This document shows positions 37,039 through 49,643 of a stretch of DNA of 64,000 nt, piece after piece (within the stretch, counting starts at the first letter, position 1; the number at the start of each line of letters is the position of its first letter). Both the position numbers and the translations under genes were made by a program. This DNA is from Paramecium octaurelia. Taxonomy: Eukaryota; Ciliophora; Oligohymenophorea; Peniculida; Parameciidae. Below the pieces are notes generated by a model. That model had not been told where the DNA came from. It worked only from the letters and a program-made list of their open reading frames with translations, and searched no databases. Where the stretch lies: positions 159,685 through 223,684 of the forward strand of contig CAJJDP010000033.1 in assembly GCA_905182995.1 (NCBI GenBank), read 5' to 3'.

Positions 37039-40000
37039 TCAATTAGATAAAAATTCATGGTTCTTATTGCTTTTATAAAAAGTTTTCGCAACATAAATTA
37101 AGAGTGGTAAGGAACCTACTACTGTAGCAGTAGAAATAAACCAAGTTTTTTTATAAAATGGATCTTCATCCTCATTTTAATAGTTTTAAATCTATTCTTT
37201 CTGCAAAATTTAGAAAATGTAGTTTTCAAAAATCTTTTATTATGTATTCATATATCCTTTTTCAAAATGATTAAGATTCTAATCATTGCCTTTAATTCGA
37301 TCTTAATTATCTGCAGCTCTCATTAATGTATGATTTTTAGAATCGTTTAATTGTTCCTTCTCAAGATTTTGATTTAATGTTTATTATGTAATAATGGCTT
37401 CATTTTCTTCTTTTTTTTTTTAATCATTCTAATTATGTTACATAACTTCTAATTTGTCTTCTTTTATATCATGATTTGAAAAATTTGAAATTAAAATCTC
37501 AGAAAACTAAAATGTGGCAGAGCTAATCCAAGGTAAAAGAATTTATTATTCTACTAAATGAGATATTTATATAGTTAATTATTAGGCTAAATCTGTAATG
37601 ATTTATAAATAGGATTCATCTTCAAGCGTTGTCTCACGTTCAGTTAAATCGCTGAAGAAATCTAATAATTATTAAGAAGTTTTATTTTAAATTAAATCAG
37701 ATCTGAGTTATTCATTAAGTTTATAAAATGTATTTTACTCAATTTCATCTTAAGTATCAGCTTATGTTCCTAAAAATTCATTTACTTGTGTTATAGTTTT
37801 TATTTCTGTATCTTAAGTTATATTTTTGTTACTACACCATTATTTATATACAATTTAGAGATTATATTCTTAATTAGCATAACTAATCAACAACTTTTTA
37901 AATTTAGAATGTAAATAATTAATTAATTCATTTTAGGTTAAAACAAGAGTTGCAACTTAAAGAAGTTTACTAATACTATATAAAATCCAGCTTTCAAACC
38001 CTAAATTTGCTGGTATTGTAGAATTGATTATAAGGTTTTAAAGTAAACAAATAACCTAATTCATTAATCCGATTCGTGTTATTAATTCAGCACTAAATTT
38101 TAAGATATTTTCATTGAAATTTTCATTTTTGATTTAACTTAATACTTCAAATTTCCTCAAAAGTTTAATTGTATCTTTTTAAGAGAACTTTTCCTAAATA
38201 AAATTGAAAAGATAACGCTATAATTAAGCCTAACTATCCTGAAGTTTCATTGAAATAATTTTGGTGAGGATCAGATTACTCCCTTTGATGACAAATGATT
38301 CAAAGGACAATTTCCATGTTTGTTTAATCATAAAACTTAAGTTTATGCTTCCGCATTTCCCAAAACTTTAAATTAATTCTTTTGCTTTGCTTGTATTTTT
38401 GATTGCATTCAAACCAAATGTAAGGACAGTGCATAATAAACAGGCACTCTTTTAATAACAATAATCAGACCATGAAAATTCTCTCCTATAGCAAGATGTT
38501 ATAAGGCTTATGACATCTGAAATACCTTCTTAGATAATCATCTTGCCAAGTATACTTCCCAGTCCTGTGGAAACTAAGACACCTCCAACTATCAATTAGG
38601 AAAAGGCTATTGTGCCAAGAATTAACATGTTATAGAATGGAAAGAACTTAATTTCATTCAATGTAATGATATCTTTAAATCCTCTTGCTTCAAAATTCTA
38701 AAATTCTTGTTGATCAGATTAATTTTGTGAATTAAGAAATTCCTTTAACTTTTTCCTATTGACTACTTTAACATCCTACTATTGAATGTCTGCTTTTTGA
38801 ATATATTGTTTTGCTTAGTTATAATCCAGATTATTAAAGATCAATTAAAATTCTAATTGGATTTACCTTAACTTCCTTATTAAATATTTAATCCATTTAT
38901 GATCCTTAACTCTAAATCTTAGATTAATAAAGAGATCCTCTTTCATCCAACAAATGCCTTATATTTAATTTAATTATAGATTGAATCTTGCTTCTTCTTT
39001 ACATTTACCCAGTACTTCCTTAAACTGTTCTTCTGTTATTATTGAAATCGAGATAGTTTGAGTACATTTATTCTCACTACTCTTAAATATATGGTTTTTA
39101 GCTCTCTCCTTTGTATATGAGATATGTAGCTCTTTCTTCAAATGCTTTACTCTCTAAACAAATTCTAAATCTAATATCTTTTTAATATCTTCAATGTCAC
39201 TTGTAATAACAAGATCGATTGATTCAGGTTTAATAATTTATAAATCTTATTCAATATTTTATTTATCCAAATTGATAAACTCAATGTCAACCTATATATT
39301 TTTCAGTAATTCAGTTTACCATTATTATAACTTATTGTTTATGATTATCATATCAAAATAAGTTTCATTAACCTTCTTAACTCTCTCTTTAGCTTCTTGG
39401 ATGGTTAATGATTCAAATTTATTTTGAGAGGATTTTAAGAGTATTGATGAGATGGTTATTGTATCCCTTTCATTATTTTCTAATTTTTTCGAAGCCTTTT
39501 TTTTATCAAAGAAACAACCCTATTTGAGAGCTTTCTAATAGAAGAAAAAGTTGAATTTGGATGACATAATTTCATTTATTTATATGGTGATTTCCTTATC
39601 AATTGGCTTACTGTTCTCATAAATCTATTCAATGGTCTTTATGACAGAATCTTAATTAATATAGTCTTGGTAATAGGAGAGGTCATTGAATATCAAATTA
39701 TACATGGTATCTTATTAGTTGAGGCATAACTTGATTGCTATCTAATTCTCATAGCCGATATTAATTGTTTTAGTTTAGATTTTTTCCTGCTTAAATTCTT
39801 ATTACACAACAATATCTATCAATCTCTAAGATTTCTATATTACTTTCTTGTTCTCTTCTATGCTATTAGCACATATTCCTATTATTTGCAGCTTTTACTG
39901 AATTTGTTTTTACAAATCGCTCCCTTAAAAATTCTTCAAATACTTTGATAAAGACACAAACAAACTCTACCATAAAGCATATTCTTTGCTCAATAATTCA

Positions 40001-43000
40001 ACTGCCTTTTAGAAATACTTTAATGCTTTATTTTTATCTTAATTTTTCTAATAAAGATAGAGGAAGGCTATTTCTTAATACACAGAAGCAAAAGATTTGC
40101 CTTCAACTTTGATGATCTCATTTAAAGCATCCAATTTAGCTTGCAGCTTATTTTTTTTTATTTAATTATGTTAAATATCTATTTTATAATAAGGATTGCA
40201 TATAATTTCCTACTTTTCACATAGTTTTTCAATCTCATTTTAAAATTTATCAAATTTTTCAGCAACATCATCTCTCATATCTTTGTTCTGCAGAAGAAAA
40301 ATAGCCCATTTCTCTTCAATACTTAATATTTTATAATGTAAAGCTAATTTTCCTAAAGAAGTATTATTTTTTTTCTGAACACTCAAGATATTACAAAAAT
40401 TTTCAAACAACTTCTCTTTTAACTTGATTTCCTCCAAATTTTAGTCCACATATTTCTACAATATTTTGGCTTCTGCTTCCTCTCTCTTGATTTTCAATTA
40501 TGAATAATCCTCTTCATTACAGATTAAATGCCTGAGGTGTTATTTATTCAATATCATTTATCCAGTTCCTTTATTGCCTTATCTAGCAGTTCTACCGAAT
40601 GCTTATTCTTCTACTCTTTGATTAGTCGGCATAAATGTTAATATCACATGCAATCCTCCATACTTTTAAATATTTGTTGAATTGATGTCAGTGCCTCTGC
40701 CTGCAAGGTTGGTAGCAACAAATATTTGCTCAGGTTTAATGACATCAATTTCATTTTCCAAACACTTATTATTCATGTCATAAAGCTTGATCTTATTACT
40801 TGAATAATTCTCAGACAACAACTGTTTATGAATTTTCCTCGCATCTAAGATTGTTTCACATATAATGAGAACACCTCTTTTATTAAGGCATTCTCTCTTT
40901 GCTAATGCAATGATCTTCTTCAGCCATTTTTTATCATCATCAACAACCACAAAGGGTAGTTCTATAAATAATTTAGGGTTGTTTTAAGGAATAATAACTG
41001 AAGTCAGACCGTAAACTTATTGCAAAATTTCTTTAGTTTTTTGAGAACCTAAAGTGCCAGTTAAGCCAAAAATTCTCTATTCGTATTTTTTGAAATATCC
41101 CACATTAGATAAGAAATTTGTTAGGAAGGATTCAGGTGTAATTTTTAGATTATGTTTGATTTATAGGAACTAATGTAATCCATTACCCCAAAATGAAGAA
41201 TTTTAAATAATTCCTGTATTTTTGAAATCAACAGGTTTTATTTCCCCATCGCTAATGACATAATGAACATTTTCTTCTAATTTAATTGCCTGCAAGGCAC
41301 TACATATCCAATTAGGGAATTAAAGATCAAAATATTATTTAAAATAATTGGGCAGAATTATAAAGTCTTCTTTTTCCAATATTCCGTTTATGTAATTTTT
41401 TAAATGCTCTGCAATAAATTCATCGAAATCTTATGTTGTTTTTAATCCTATCATCTGCTTTAATTACTCAAAATTATCAATAGATTGTGAATCCAGAGGA
41501 AACTGATTTTTGCTTTCTTTCTATTGTACAATCTTTCCATTTTCGTAATAAAATGTGGATTTAAGGTTAGCTATTTACTCCTCAAGTTATTTAATTCTCT
41601 ACCAAATAAGAATATAAATAGGTTAAAAGTGCTCAATACCAGCAACAGTACTGGATAATCTAGCAAATTTTGAACTCTCATCAATAAGCATACTATCAAC
41701 TTCATCAACAATTGCAATTTCTAATTTTCTGTCACCCATTGTATTTAATTGACTGTGATGATGTCTTAGATAATCAAATTAAAATTAACTTACATCTCCG
41801 TATACAATCTGTTTTTCATAACATTTCTTAATAATTTTCTTGTACTTGGTTTTGTCACCATTCTCAGCACAATTAAGACCAAAAAACTCATATAGACTTT
41901 TCATACTTTTTGAATCTCTCTCTGCTAAGATTGGAGAACTAGTGTGAATATTTATTTTCTTTCCTTACAATCCATAAAATATGGCAATGATACTTATTAT
42001 TATAGATTTGCCCTCACCAGTTCTCACTTAACATAATATTCCTTCATCCTTTCCTTACTATAAAATGATCAATGCAGTCATTATTTAAGTACAATTTAAC
42101 TCCACCCCTTTAATTTTATGAATAGCATATTTGATCACAGCTAATAATTCAACTATAAAATTAATATCTTTAAAATTCTCAGACTCTTAATTCTTAGCCA
42201 TTGTAACCCATTCTCCTATTTCTTACTCAGTCTATCTCTTTTTCTCTTCACATAAAGTCTAAATTTAATTGATCTTTTCAATATAAAATTGTTTATCGTT
42301 TTTCAAGTTAGAGCAATTTAATTCAACCAATTCATTAACTAATTTCTATATGCTCTTTTCTCCAGGATTCCCCTCAATACCTCCCAAAATTAACTTTTAC
42401 ACTTCCTAACTCCATATCTCATATTGCTTATCGAAGATTTTACTTAAGTCTGCATTTGGAGATACTTAATAATAATAAAGGGTCTTGAAAAATTTCACCA
42501 GATGCTTATCACCCTGAGAACATAATTGGGCCAGTTAAGGCATATTCAATATTTCTCTCTATTTCTAAAAAGTCCAACCCTTCATAAGTAATTATTTAAT
42601 AATGTTTTTTAACTATTTATCGGTCTTATGTTATGGAAATCTAAGAATTAAAACTTCAATTTCAAATTATTATTGCAACTCTTCTATTGTATATTAATTT
42701 TGTGAATTTTCAATAATACATTTATTTTGAATAATGAATGTTAAGAGACTTTGAAATTTGTAAAGGTCATCGATCTCCCTTATTTACTAAAAAAGATAAT
42801 CACATTACTCTGTTACCAATTCTTACTTTTCGTTGCATATCAAGCTAATCAAATTTTCGATGTATGGGTTAAATTATGTTGTATTTGTGATTTTACTAAC
42901 CATCAACTTTCTTAACCATCCTTACACTACTTTCAACCATGGTACTTTTATCTAATATTTCTTATAATCATATAGAATATTTTTTTTCAATAATTAATTT

Positions 43001-46000
43001 GTCTCTTATAATCCAATTGTCTTTACAAAAATAATCAAATCATTAAATTAGGTCTATGACAATCCTTCAAATTAAGTTATAGTTTTTAGAAATTGTATAT
43101 AATATGTTGAAATTATTTCATCATCTTGAATAATCTCCTTAATTTTTTTTGTTTCACATCCTTTGTTTTTAATTTCAAAACCACCTTCAAGTAACTCTCT
43201 ATGCCAATTATCCTCAGAACTTTCAAAGATTTTAGCCAAATCATACTATGATAAATAATTAATTGTTTCAAATAGATCATAATCTTCTTTAATTTCATTC
43301 TTAACAATTTTCAATACTTCTATAATTATATCGCAATATTTCTTAAAAAAATCGGAATTTAATTTTTTATCGATTGCAGCCGCCCGTAAACCTTTAAAAG
43401 ACAAATTGCTGATTATAGGTTACTAAATGAGGTTATGCTCTAGAATAGGCAACCAGGTTTTCTTCAATTAATTTCCAAATTAACAGGCATATGAAACACA
43501 TTCATGTAAGGCCAACATGTATTTTTTTTCAAGATTTCTCTTCAATAGGCTGTCTATACAATTTTGTAGATCTTTATACTTTTTCTCTTCAATGATCTTC
43601 GTATAAGCTTGAATCAATTTGGTTGTTAATTTAATATCATTTCTTTAGATTAATTTTTCTATCTCTAATATTATATTTTCATCAAAGTTTAATTAATTTA
43701 TCACCAATTTAGACAAAATCTTTGAATAAATATAAAGCAATTTTAGATTTATATCGGTTGTTGCGAATAAAGTGCAAATAATTTAAGTTCTTTATTTTGA
43801 CAATAAAAAAAACCCTGTTTTCAGAGACTGATTGATACTGTTAAGTAAATTGATTGAGCATTCTGAATTCTAAGCCTGTTTTTTTGCATCTAATTATTTA
43901 ATAATTGACAAGTTTTGTGTTAGAATTTCGTTTTCTATTGACTAGAAAGAAGCACATTCTAAGTCATCTGCATAATGATCAATTAGGAATTTGAGAATAG
44001 CACTAGGAATTGATTTGTTAGATTCAACTATTTGATTGAGAAGTTTAAAACAATAGGGTTTCAAATCTTCTTATGTGATACATATCACAATGATTTAAAT
44101 CAATTCAAATGGTATTTAGTCTTTGTTTTTGCATTGATTTAAAAGAGAAATTGCCTTCTATTACTATTCTTGATTTTTATAGTCCTAAAAAATTAGTATT
44201 ATTTAATCCAAGGTCTCAGGCAATAATTCAATCTATTAATTAACGTCATCTGAATTTTTGTCAATCGAATCTTAAGTAAAGTTGAATTACTTGATAAATT
44301 AGGATGTTTATGCATCAAGTTTACATAATTTTAATATTTTACTAATTTCTTTTTTAATTTCATACTATATTTATTTTTCATACAATAACGTAGTCAATAT
44401 TTCCTATATTTTTGGGTCTAATATGTTGGTATGAAATTAAATATAATTCGTAATTTGTAAGCATAAGGGTAACAGAGTTTGTTTGGATACCTAGAGTTTT
44501 GATATTAATACTTCATTTACTCTATAGATATGAGTAATATCTTAATGAAATGAATTATTCGCATTAATTTTAGTATTGATTGCTTAAAGCAAACAAAGTT
44601 CTAAATTTAAATCATTTGTATTTTAAATGTGTTTGCACAATTTCTCAATTAATTGTGAAGAAAATAATTTACAATTTTAACTAGGAATGGCAAAAAATTA
44701 TACGATCAATTCAGAAATAGTTTGACAATCTAACATTTCTTCTAATTTAAGTATAAGATCTCCAGACAACTCCTATTTATTTTTTAACATATTCATAAAT
44801 ATTCGCATAACATTTTTATCAATATCTTATTTATTCAAGATTTCCTAAAGTTTCTTGACAACAATATTTGGAATTATTTATTCGTTACTTGAAGCACATT
44901 CTAAAATTTTTATTAATTTATCCTTAGCTTCATCCAAAGTATTAGCTATAATTTCAAAGATATTTTTTGATAGTTTATACCCCACCTATACCTTCTGATA
45001 TATGTATTCAATTGCATCAGTATAGTCATCCTATTTATTTTTTATTGCTTTTCCAGCTCTTTCTAATTAAATAGAAGTAAATATATGTTCAGATAATGTA
45101 TGGTTTGTTTCTGCAATTTCTAAAATATCAAAGCATACATCAGAATCCTTTTCAGAGTTGGATATCTAATCAATATATTTTTACAAAGTTGAATCACCTA
45201 CCTTTTGTCCATTTCGAATAACTTGTTCTAAAATTTAGAAGAAATCCTTTGGTATTTCTAATTTATTTAATTGGATTTCAAGTGCTGCTACTACATTATT
45301 TGGTATTATTTAGTATTTTGTAAGTTCCTTGAGAATTTCAATAACATCCTATTAAGATTAAAGTTCATTAATCAGAATATTTTCAAACATTTTCATAAAT
45401 TATATGGGTATTTTTTCTTTAATTTTTAGTACATTTTTTAAAATTGTAAGAATATTATTTTAAATTTGTTTATACACTGCATTTTCAACAAAATAATCCA
45501 AACTGCAAATTTATGCTAAAAGCTCAATATATTTTAAATCAATTGATCCTTTAGATTAGATTATCAAAATGACCTTTGTATACAGAGACTAATAAATCAA
45601 CTATTCTTATCTCTTATAATCATCCTTAAGGATGCTAAATAACTACGGGATTAGATTATCACAATTCTCTTTTGAAATCTTCTCGAGTTTATTTAAAATC
45701 TTGACTGATAAGAGTTGCAACTCTTTGTCTTGATTATTTATAATTTTTATCAAATTACTAATAGTATTTTCTGACAGCTAAATTTTTGATTTCAGTACTT
45801 AATAATAAATGATTTCAGCTACAATATATGATATGCTTTTATATTTTGAATCATTATCTTCTTTGATTCCTTAAGGATTTATCTTATAAGAAAGTAACAA
45901 TTTATTTGAGAGAAAATCAGAAATCTCTATTTCAATAGGTGGCTAATTTTAATTCATTCTTAATATGGTTCCTAAACTTAAAATGATTAAGTTTTGCAAT

Positions 46001-47865
46001 TACTCTTCAAACTTATCTAATTACTTCATAAGGTCTTTGTATTTAACTTCTTAACGAGTAGGATTACATCTTAGAAAATAAATAATAGATTAGAGTAAGT
46101 TAAATTGCAATTATTTTTCATTTTCCTTTTCAGTTGTCTTTAATAACAAATTGAATAATTTTTCAAAATCCTCCTCCTCAATATTTAATTTCAAATGACT
46201 TAAGAAATTTTGGACAATTTAGGTCAATTTTTATCTGATAACTATTGTTATTGGTAACTGATCAGTTGCAATTTTGTTAATTATCATTTTAATGTTAGCT
46301 CCTGACAATTAGTTTGCTCTTACTTTACACAAACTCTAATTTAGTATATATTCAATTCCTTCAAAATGATTTTTTTCTAATTTATTAATGCAAACCTTCA
46401 AAGCATCGTTAGATTATTTTTCATCAATAGTTGAAAGGTAAATCTTTAACGCTTCTTCACGAAAACTAACATTCTCCTCATTCTTTTCTTACAGATCTAC
46501 AATAAATTAAATTTATTCATGGCTCAAACCATGTTTTTTGTAATTAATAAGATTATAAATTATTTAAAGAGCGCTCACTCTGATTTCCTAGAAATACCTT
46601 AACATAACTTTCATAACATCATCAATCACTTATTAATTTTTTTGTTTAAAACAGGTTAGTTGACTATTACCAAATAAACCACTGTGATTGGTAGAAAGTT
46701 TAGAATGAAATTCGTTGTAATTAAAAAAAATTTGTAGAATTTTTTTACTCGCCTTTTCAATATCATTCAGATTTTCTCCTTAGAACTCACTTCTGTGGAG
46801 TGAATTAACATAAACACTTTCAGATTAATTTTTTAAGAACAAGCCTTTGACCTCATCGATGCCTTTACATAATTAAAAAACCTTCTGAATAGTTTTTTCA
46901 TTTAATTATTACTTTCGAGATATAATTAGAAAAGTTTCGATTATCATTCGATCACATATAAATTCCCCAAGAATCCCCTATGAAAAATACTTTTGATCTA
47001 ATAATTTGTTAGGTAAGTATTCATCTTTATCAACATCTTCAATCTACTTATTTTTACATGCGTATTCATATATTTATTTTACAGTCTCATAAGTACTTTT
47101 AAATAAAGTAAGTTTTTTAATATCTGTTATTTATGTATTCTCTTCTTCAACTTAAATCTAAGAAGTTAATGCTTAATTGTCATCACAAAAAATGCTTCGA
47201 GCCTTCTCTTATTCCTATTCGGAATCCTAAACTCTTTCATGATCAACATGACAATCAACAGTTGCAATTAGTTGATTGTAGCAACCTTTCTACTCTTAAA
47301 ACAGGTGCTATTATTAATTTGAGGAATTTGATTAAGGAATAAGAGTATATTTCAGCTGATTTATTGATTTTTTTATTTCTACATTAAGATTATTAAAATT
47401 TAAAATCTAATTAAAAATCTAATTTAAATCTTCCTCCTTTTACTACCTTCGGTCTAGCATTATGGAAAATACTCTAACAAGCTCAATTAATGAATCATTG
47501 TCCCTAACCACATTGAAAACATTAATGAGTCTCTGGATGTTAATTTTTGCTCCCTTCTAGATTGATAGCCTTAAGATTTAACAATATGTCAGTAATTCAA
47601 TTTAATCTTTAATTTCAAGCTGCAGTTATCCAAGAATGTGATCTAAATACTCATCTGGAAGTGGCATTTCATGTGATACATGCAATAACTCTTTAAGAAT
47701 ACCCTATAGTGATTGTTTGTTTTAATAATATTCTTAGATTTCGCTTAATACCTTCTTCTAATCAAAACTTTTGTAATGGGATAAGGACCTCTTACCATTT
47801 TCTTAATTACAAAATTGATTCCTAGAGCTTATTTTGTCTGTATTGATACTTTCTTTTTAAATCAT
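37039..47865 (-). CDS. Giant protein with a central SecA-type ATPase motor
   Basis: One uninterrupted frame of 3,608 codons with no intron. Residues 1 to about 1,900 are helical, leucine-rich and repetitive (an alpha-solenoid by appearance). The motor follows: QVRTGEGKS (Walker A, about 1,950), HTSSPILAERDSKS, VYGDVSQFQFDYLRHH, AIVDEVDSMLIDESS (Walker B, about 2,055), FGLTGTLG, VFVATNLAGRGTDI (about 2,390) and QAFGRTARQGNKGTG. These match bacterial SecA motifs one by one (FDYLRD, DEVDSxLIDEAR, TNMAGRGTDI, GRSGRQGD). Behind it come more helices, a Gly-rich hydrophobic stretch (GGVLVSTGLGSILGKM, about 3,095) and a C-terminal membrane anchor (ISTATVVGSLPLLIYVA). Large SecA-domain proteins occur in ciliates and some other protists with no assigned role. 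Protein remodelling or membrane insertion is inferred only from SecA. Confidence 0.9.
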
Positions 47866-48208
47866 CAACCAAAATTCTATAAATAAGAAATTTAATATTA
47901 AAAATTTTAAATTCTTAATATAAATAAAGAAAAAAAACTGTTAAATACATCCAAAAATTTAGAAAATATCAATCCTTTCTAGGAATATTTGAATTTTTTT
48001 ATAATTCAAAAGTAATTTATTGCAAATCATTATGATAGAAATAACAATCATAATAATTTTATTATATTTTTATACCAATATCTAATAAATTTCAATTATT
48101 ATTACTCAAATAATCAACAATAATATCATATCAGAATGGGAGTTTACTTTACAAGTTAGTAAATTAAAAAAATTAGTTCAACAAATCATAAAGAATAATT
48201 GCAATAAA

Positions 48209-48536
48209 TCAATCCCATCTATAGTTTTATGATCTACCTTCATTCTTGTATTATTGAGCTTCTTCCTACTTTTGCTTTTTTTATTCGAATTCAACTTATG
48301 ATTATGGTGTCAAACCTCTTTTTTCGTAGTTTTATAATCTACGTTCTGCTGCCTATGCAATTAAATCCTAATGTAAGTAAGAATTGATAAACATTTTGAC
48401 TGAGTTCACGATTTTATTCACCTCCAATAACTCTTTTTTATTATTCTAATGATATCAAGGAATGATTACTATTTTAGCGATTGAATTACTCATAATCTGT
48501 AGGATCCTTAGGTTCAGGTTGAATAAGACATCCCAT
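48209..48536 (-). CDS. Small acylated protein with a VCP-interacting motif (SVIP-like)
   Basis: 100 aa with one 25-nt intron (48368-48392). It starts MGCLIQPEPK, a classic N-myristoylation plus palmitoylation site. Residues 50-66 read LIAQAAERRLQNYEKRG, which fits the VIM helix (R-x5-AA-x2-R) of SVIP, gp78 and related p97/VCP partners. The ending GRSQNYRWD keeps an aromatic C-terminus like SVIP's. Animal SVIP is a membrane-anchored inhibitor of p97 in ER-associated degradation. The match is short, so the call rests on size, acylation signal, motif and position together. Confidence 0.6.
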
Positions 48537-48558
48537 AATTTAAAATTAATAAAAATAA

Positions 48559-48998
48559 TCAATTTTATTCATGATTTCCTACTTGGACTTCTAGATTGCT
48601 GATTCTCAGATGAAGCTCATTTAATTTAATGGCCAGAGCAGTTTTTTCACCCTTTAAATGTGTTAGCTAAGTTTGAATTCTTGAATTTTCTGCCAATTGA
48701 TATCCAACTTCCCTTTTCATTTCATCATCTAAATGACTTATAGATATAAATGTTATTACATTAATTCATTCTAAAGTGTTTTGAGCATATCTTCAGTTTT
48801 GCTGGATAGGATGGCTTCAAATTCATCTTTAAGTTATTTTAAGGATTGATATTCCTTTCTATGAATTTCAACAGAGTCAGCTACTTCATACATAAGGGAT
48901 TCTAACGCTGAGATCTTACCTTTTAAGGAAGCATTGTTTTACGAATTATCAGTTGAATTAGAAGTAATGCTAAATGAACTATAATGAGTTTTTTACAT
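48559..48998 (-). CDS. Small coiled-coil protein
   Basis: 138 aa, one 23-nt intron (48737-48759). It begins with ATG TAA (Met-Gln) at 48998. After a Ser/Thr-rich head (MQKTHYSSFSITSNSTDNS) the rest is continuous coiled coil (HRKEYQSLKQLKDEFEAI, RIQTQLTHLKGEKTALAIKL, LHLRISNLEVQVG). The layout resembles SF-assemblin-type fibre proteins, which are abundant in Paramecium basal-body rootlets, but coiled coils look alike and the assignment is tentative. Its start lies inside the apparent 3' end of the upstream EF-hand frame. Confidence 0.65.
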
Positions 48999-49425
48999 TT
49001 TAATATATAATGTAAATATTCATCTGCTCATTTCTAATGATTTTCATATATCTCATAAATTCCTTTTCTTGAATGGTTCCATCTCCCTCAGGATCATAAT
49101 GTTAAATATTGTTTTATAATTGATCATCATTCAAATTTCATTGCATTCTGAAGATTATTCTCTTAAGTCATCAATAGTAAAATACCCTTAAGTGAATTAC
49201 CCTCATAATCTTGATCAACTTAGTAGTAGACATATACAAAATCTTTATCCGTATCTTTTCTTCAGGACGAGTAGAAATCTTACAAACAAACTCTAATACT
49301 AGATCATTTGTTTTATTGGTTGATATTTTCCAGGTTATACAACACCAATAAAATTTGAATCTAGATTCCTTTTTATAAAATAATATATCTCTTTATTGTT
49401 GTCTAAAGGATATATTCAATTGCAT
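48949..49425 (-). pseudogene. EF-hand (calcineurin B/centrin-like) gene with frame breaks
   Basis: From the ATG at 49425 the frame gives NDLVLEFVCKISTRPEEKIRI, as in calcineurin-B-type proteins before EF-hand 3. It then shifts frame to VDQDYEG, joins YFTIDDLREQSSECNEI (EF loop D-Q-D-Y-E-G-Y-F-T-I-D-D), shifts again to NLNDDQLQNN, and ends with EF-hand 4, DPEGDGTIQEKEF. The loop is split by 14 bp (GTAATTCACTTAAG), shorter than any normal intron here. At least two further breaks each need one extra base in an A/T run. Either the gene is decaying or the sequence has base errors. If real, the product bound calcium through at least two EF-hands. Confidence 0.6.
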
Positions 49426-49450
49426 TGATTATGATTTTATACTCTTAAAT

Positions 49451-49467
49451 TATAATAATAATAATAA
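49451..49467. repeat. Short (TAA)n tract
   Basis: Five TAA units in the spacer between two minus-strand genes. Simple repeat. Confidence 0.7.
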
Positions 49468-49589
49468 AACTATATGAAAGAGGAATTGTTGGATTTAATT
49501 TATATATAGAACTGATTAGGATTTAATAATTTATTTTATTGTAAATTAGGAGCTGAAATTGAATTTTCTTTTATTGATATTATGATTGT

Positions 49590-49616
49590 AATAATAATAA
49601 TAATTATTATTATTAT
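49590..49616. repeat. (TAA)n/(ATT)n imperfect palindrome
   Basis: A TAA run turns directly into an ATT run, giving a self-complementary tract just downstream of the stop of the next minus-strand gene. It could fold into a hairpin in the transcript end, but this may be chance in an AT-rich genome. Confidence 0.6.
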
Positions 49617-49643
49617 GATATTATTTATTAAATTATTCATCTA

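Noticed and set aside
41776-41804. A GTAAGT...CTAAG segment in the SecA gene that looks like an intron
   Set aside because: Reading through it gives YGDVSQFQFDYLRHH, a conserved SecA block; splicing would delete it.
43113-43307. Minus-strand frame of 64 codons within the SecA-motor gene
   Set aside because: It is out of frame with the uninterrupted 3,608-codon gene, so it is a shadow.
49590-49616. TAA/ATT palindrome as a terminator
   Set aside because: Simple repeats are common in this AT-rich DNA, and eukaryotic ends are not set by such hairpins.
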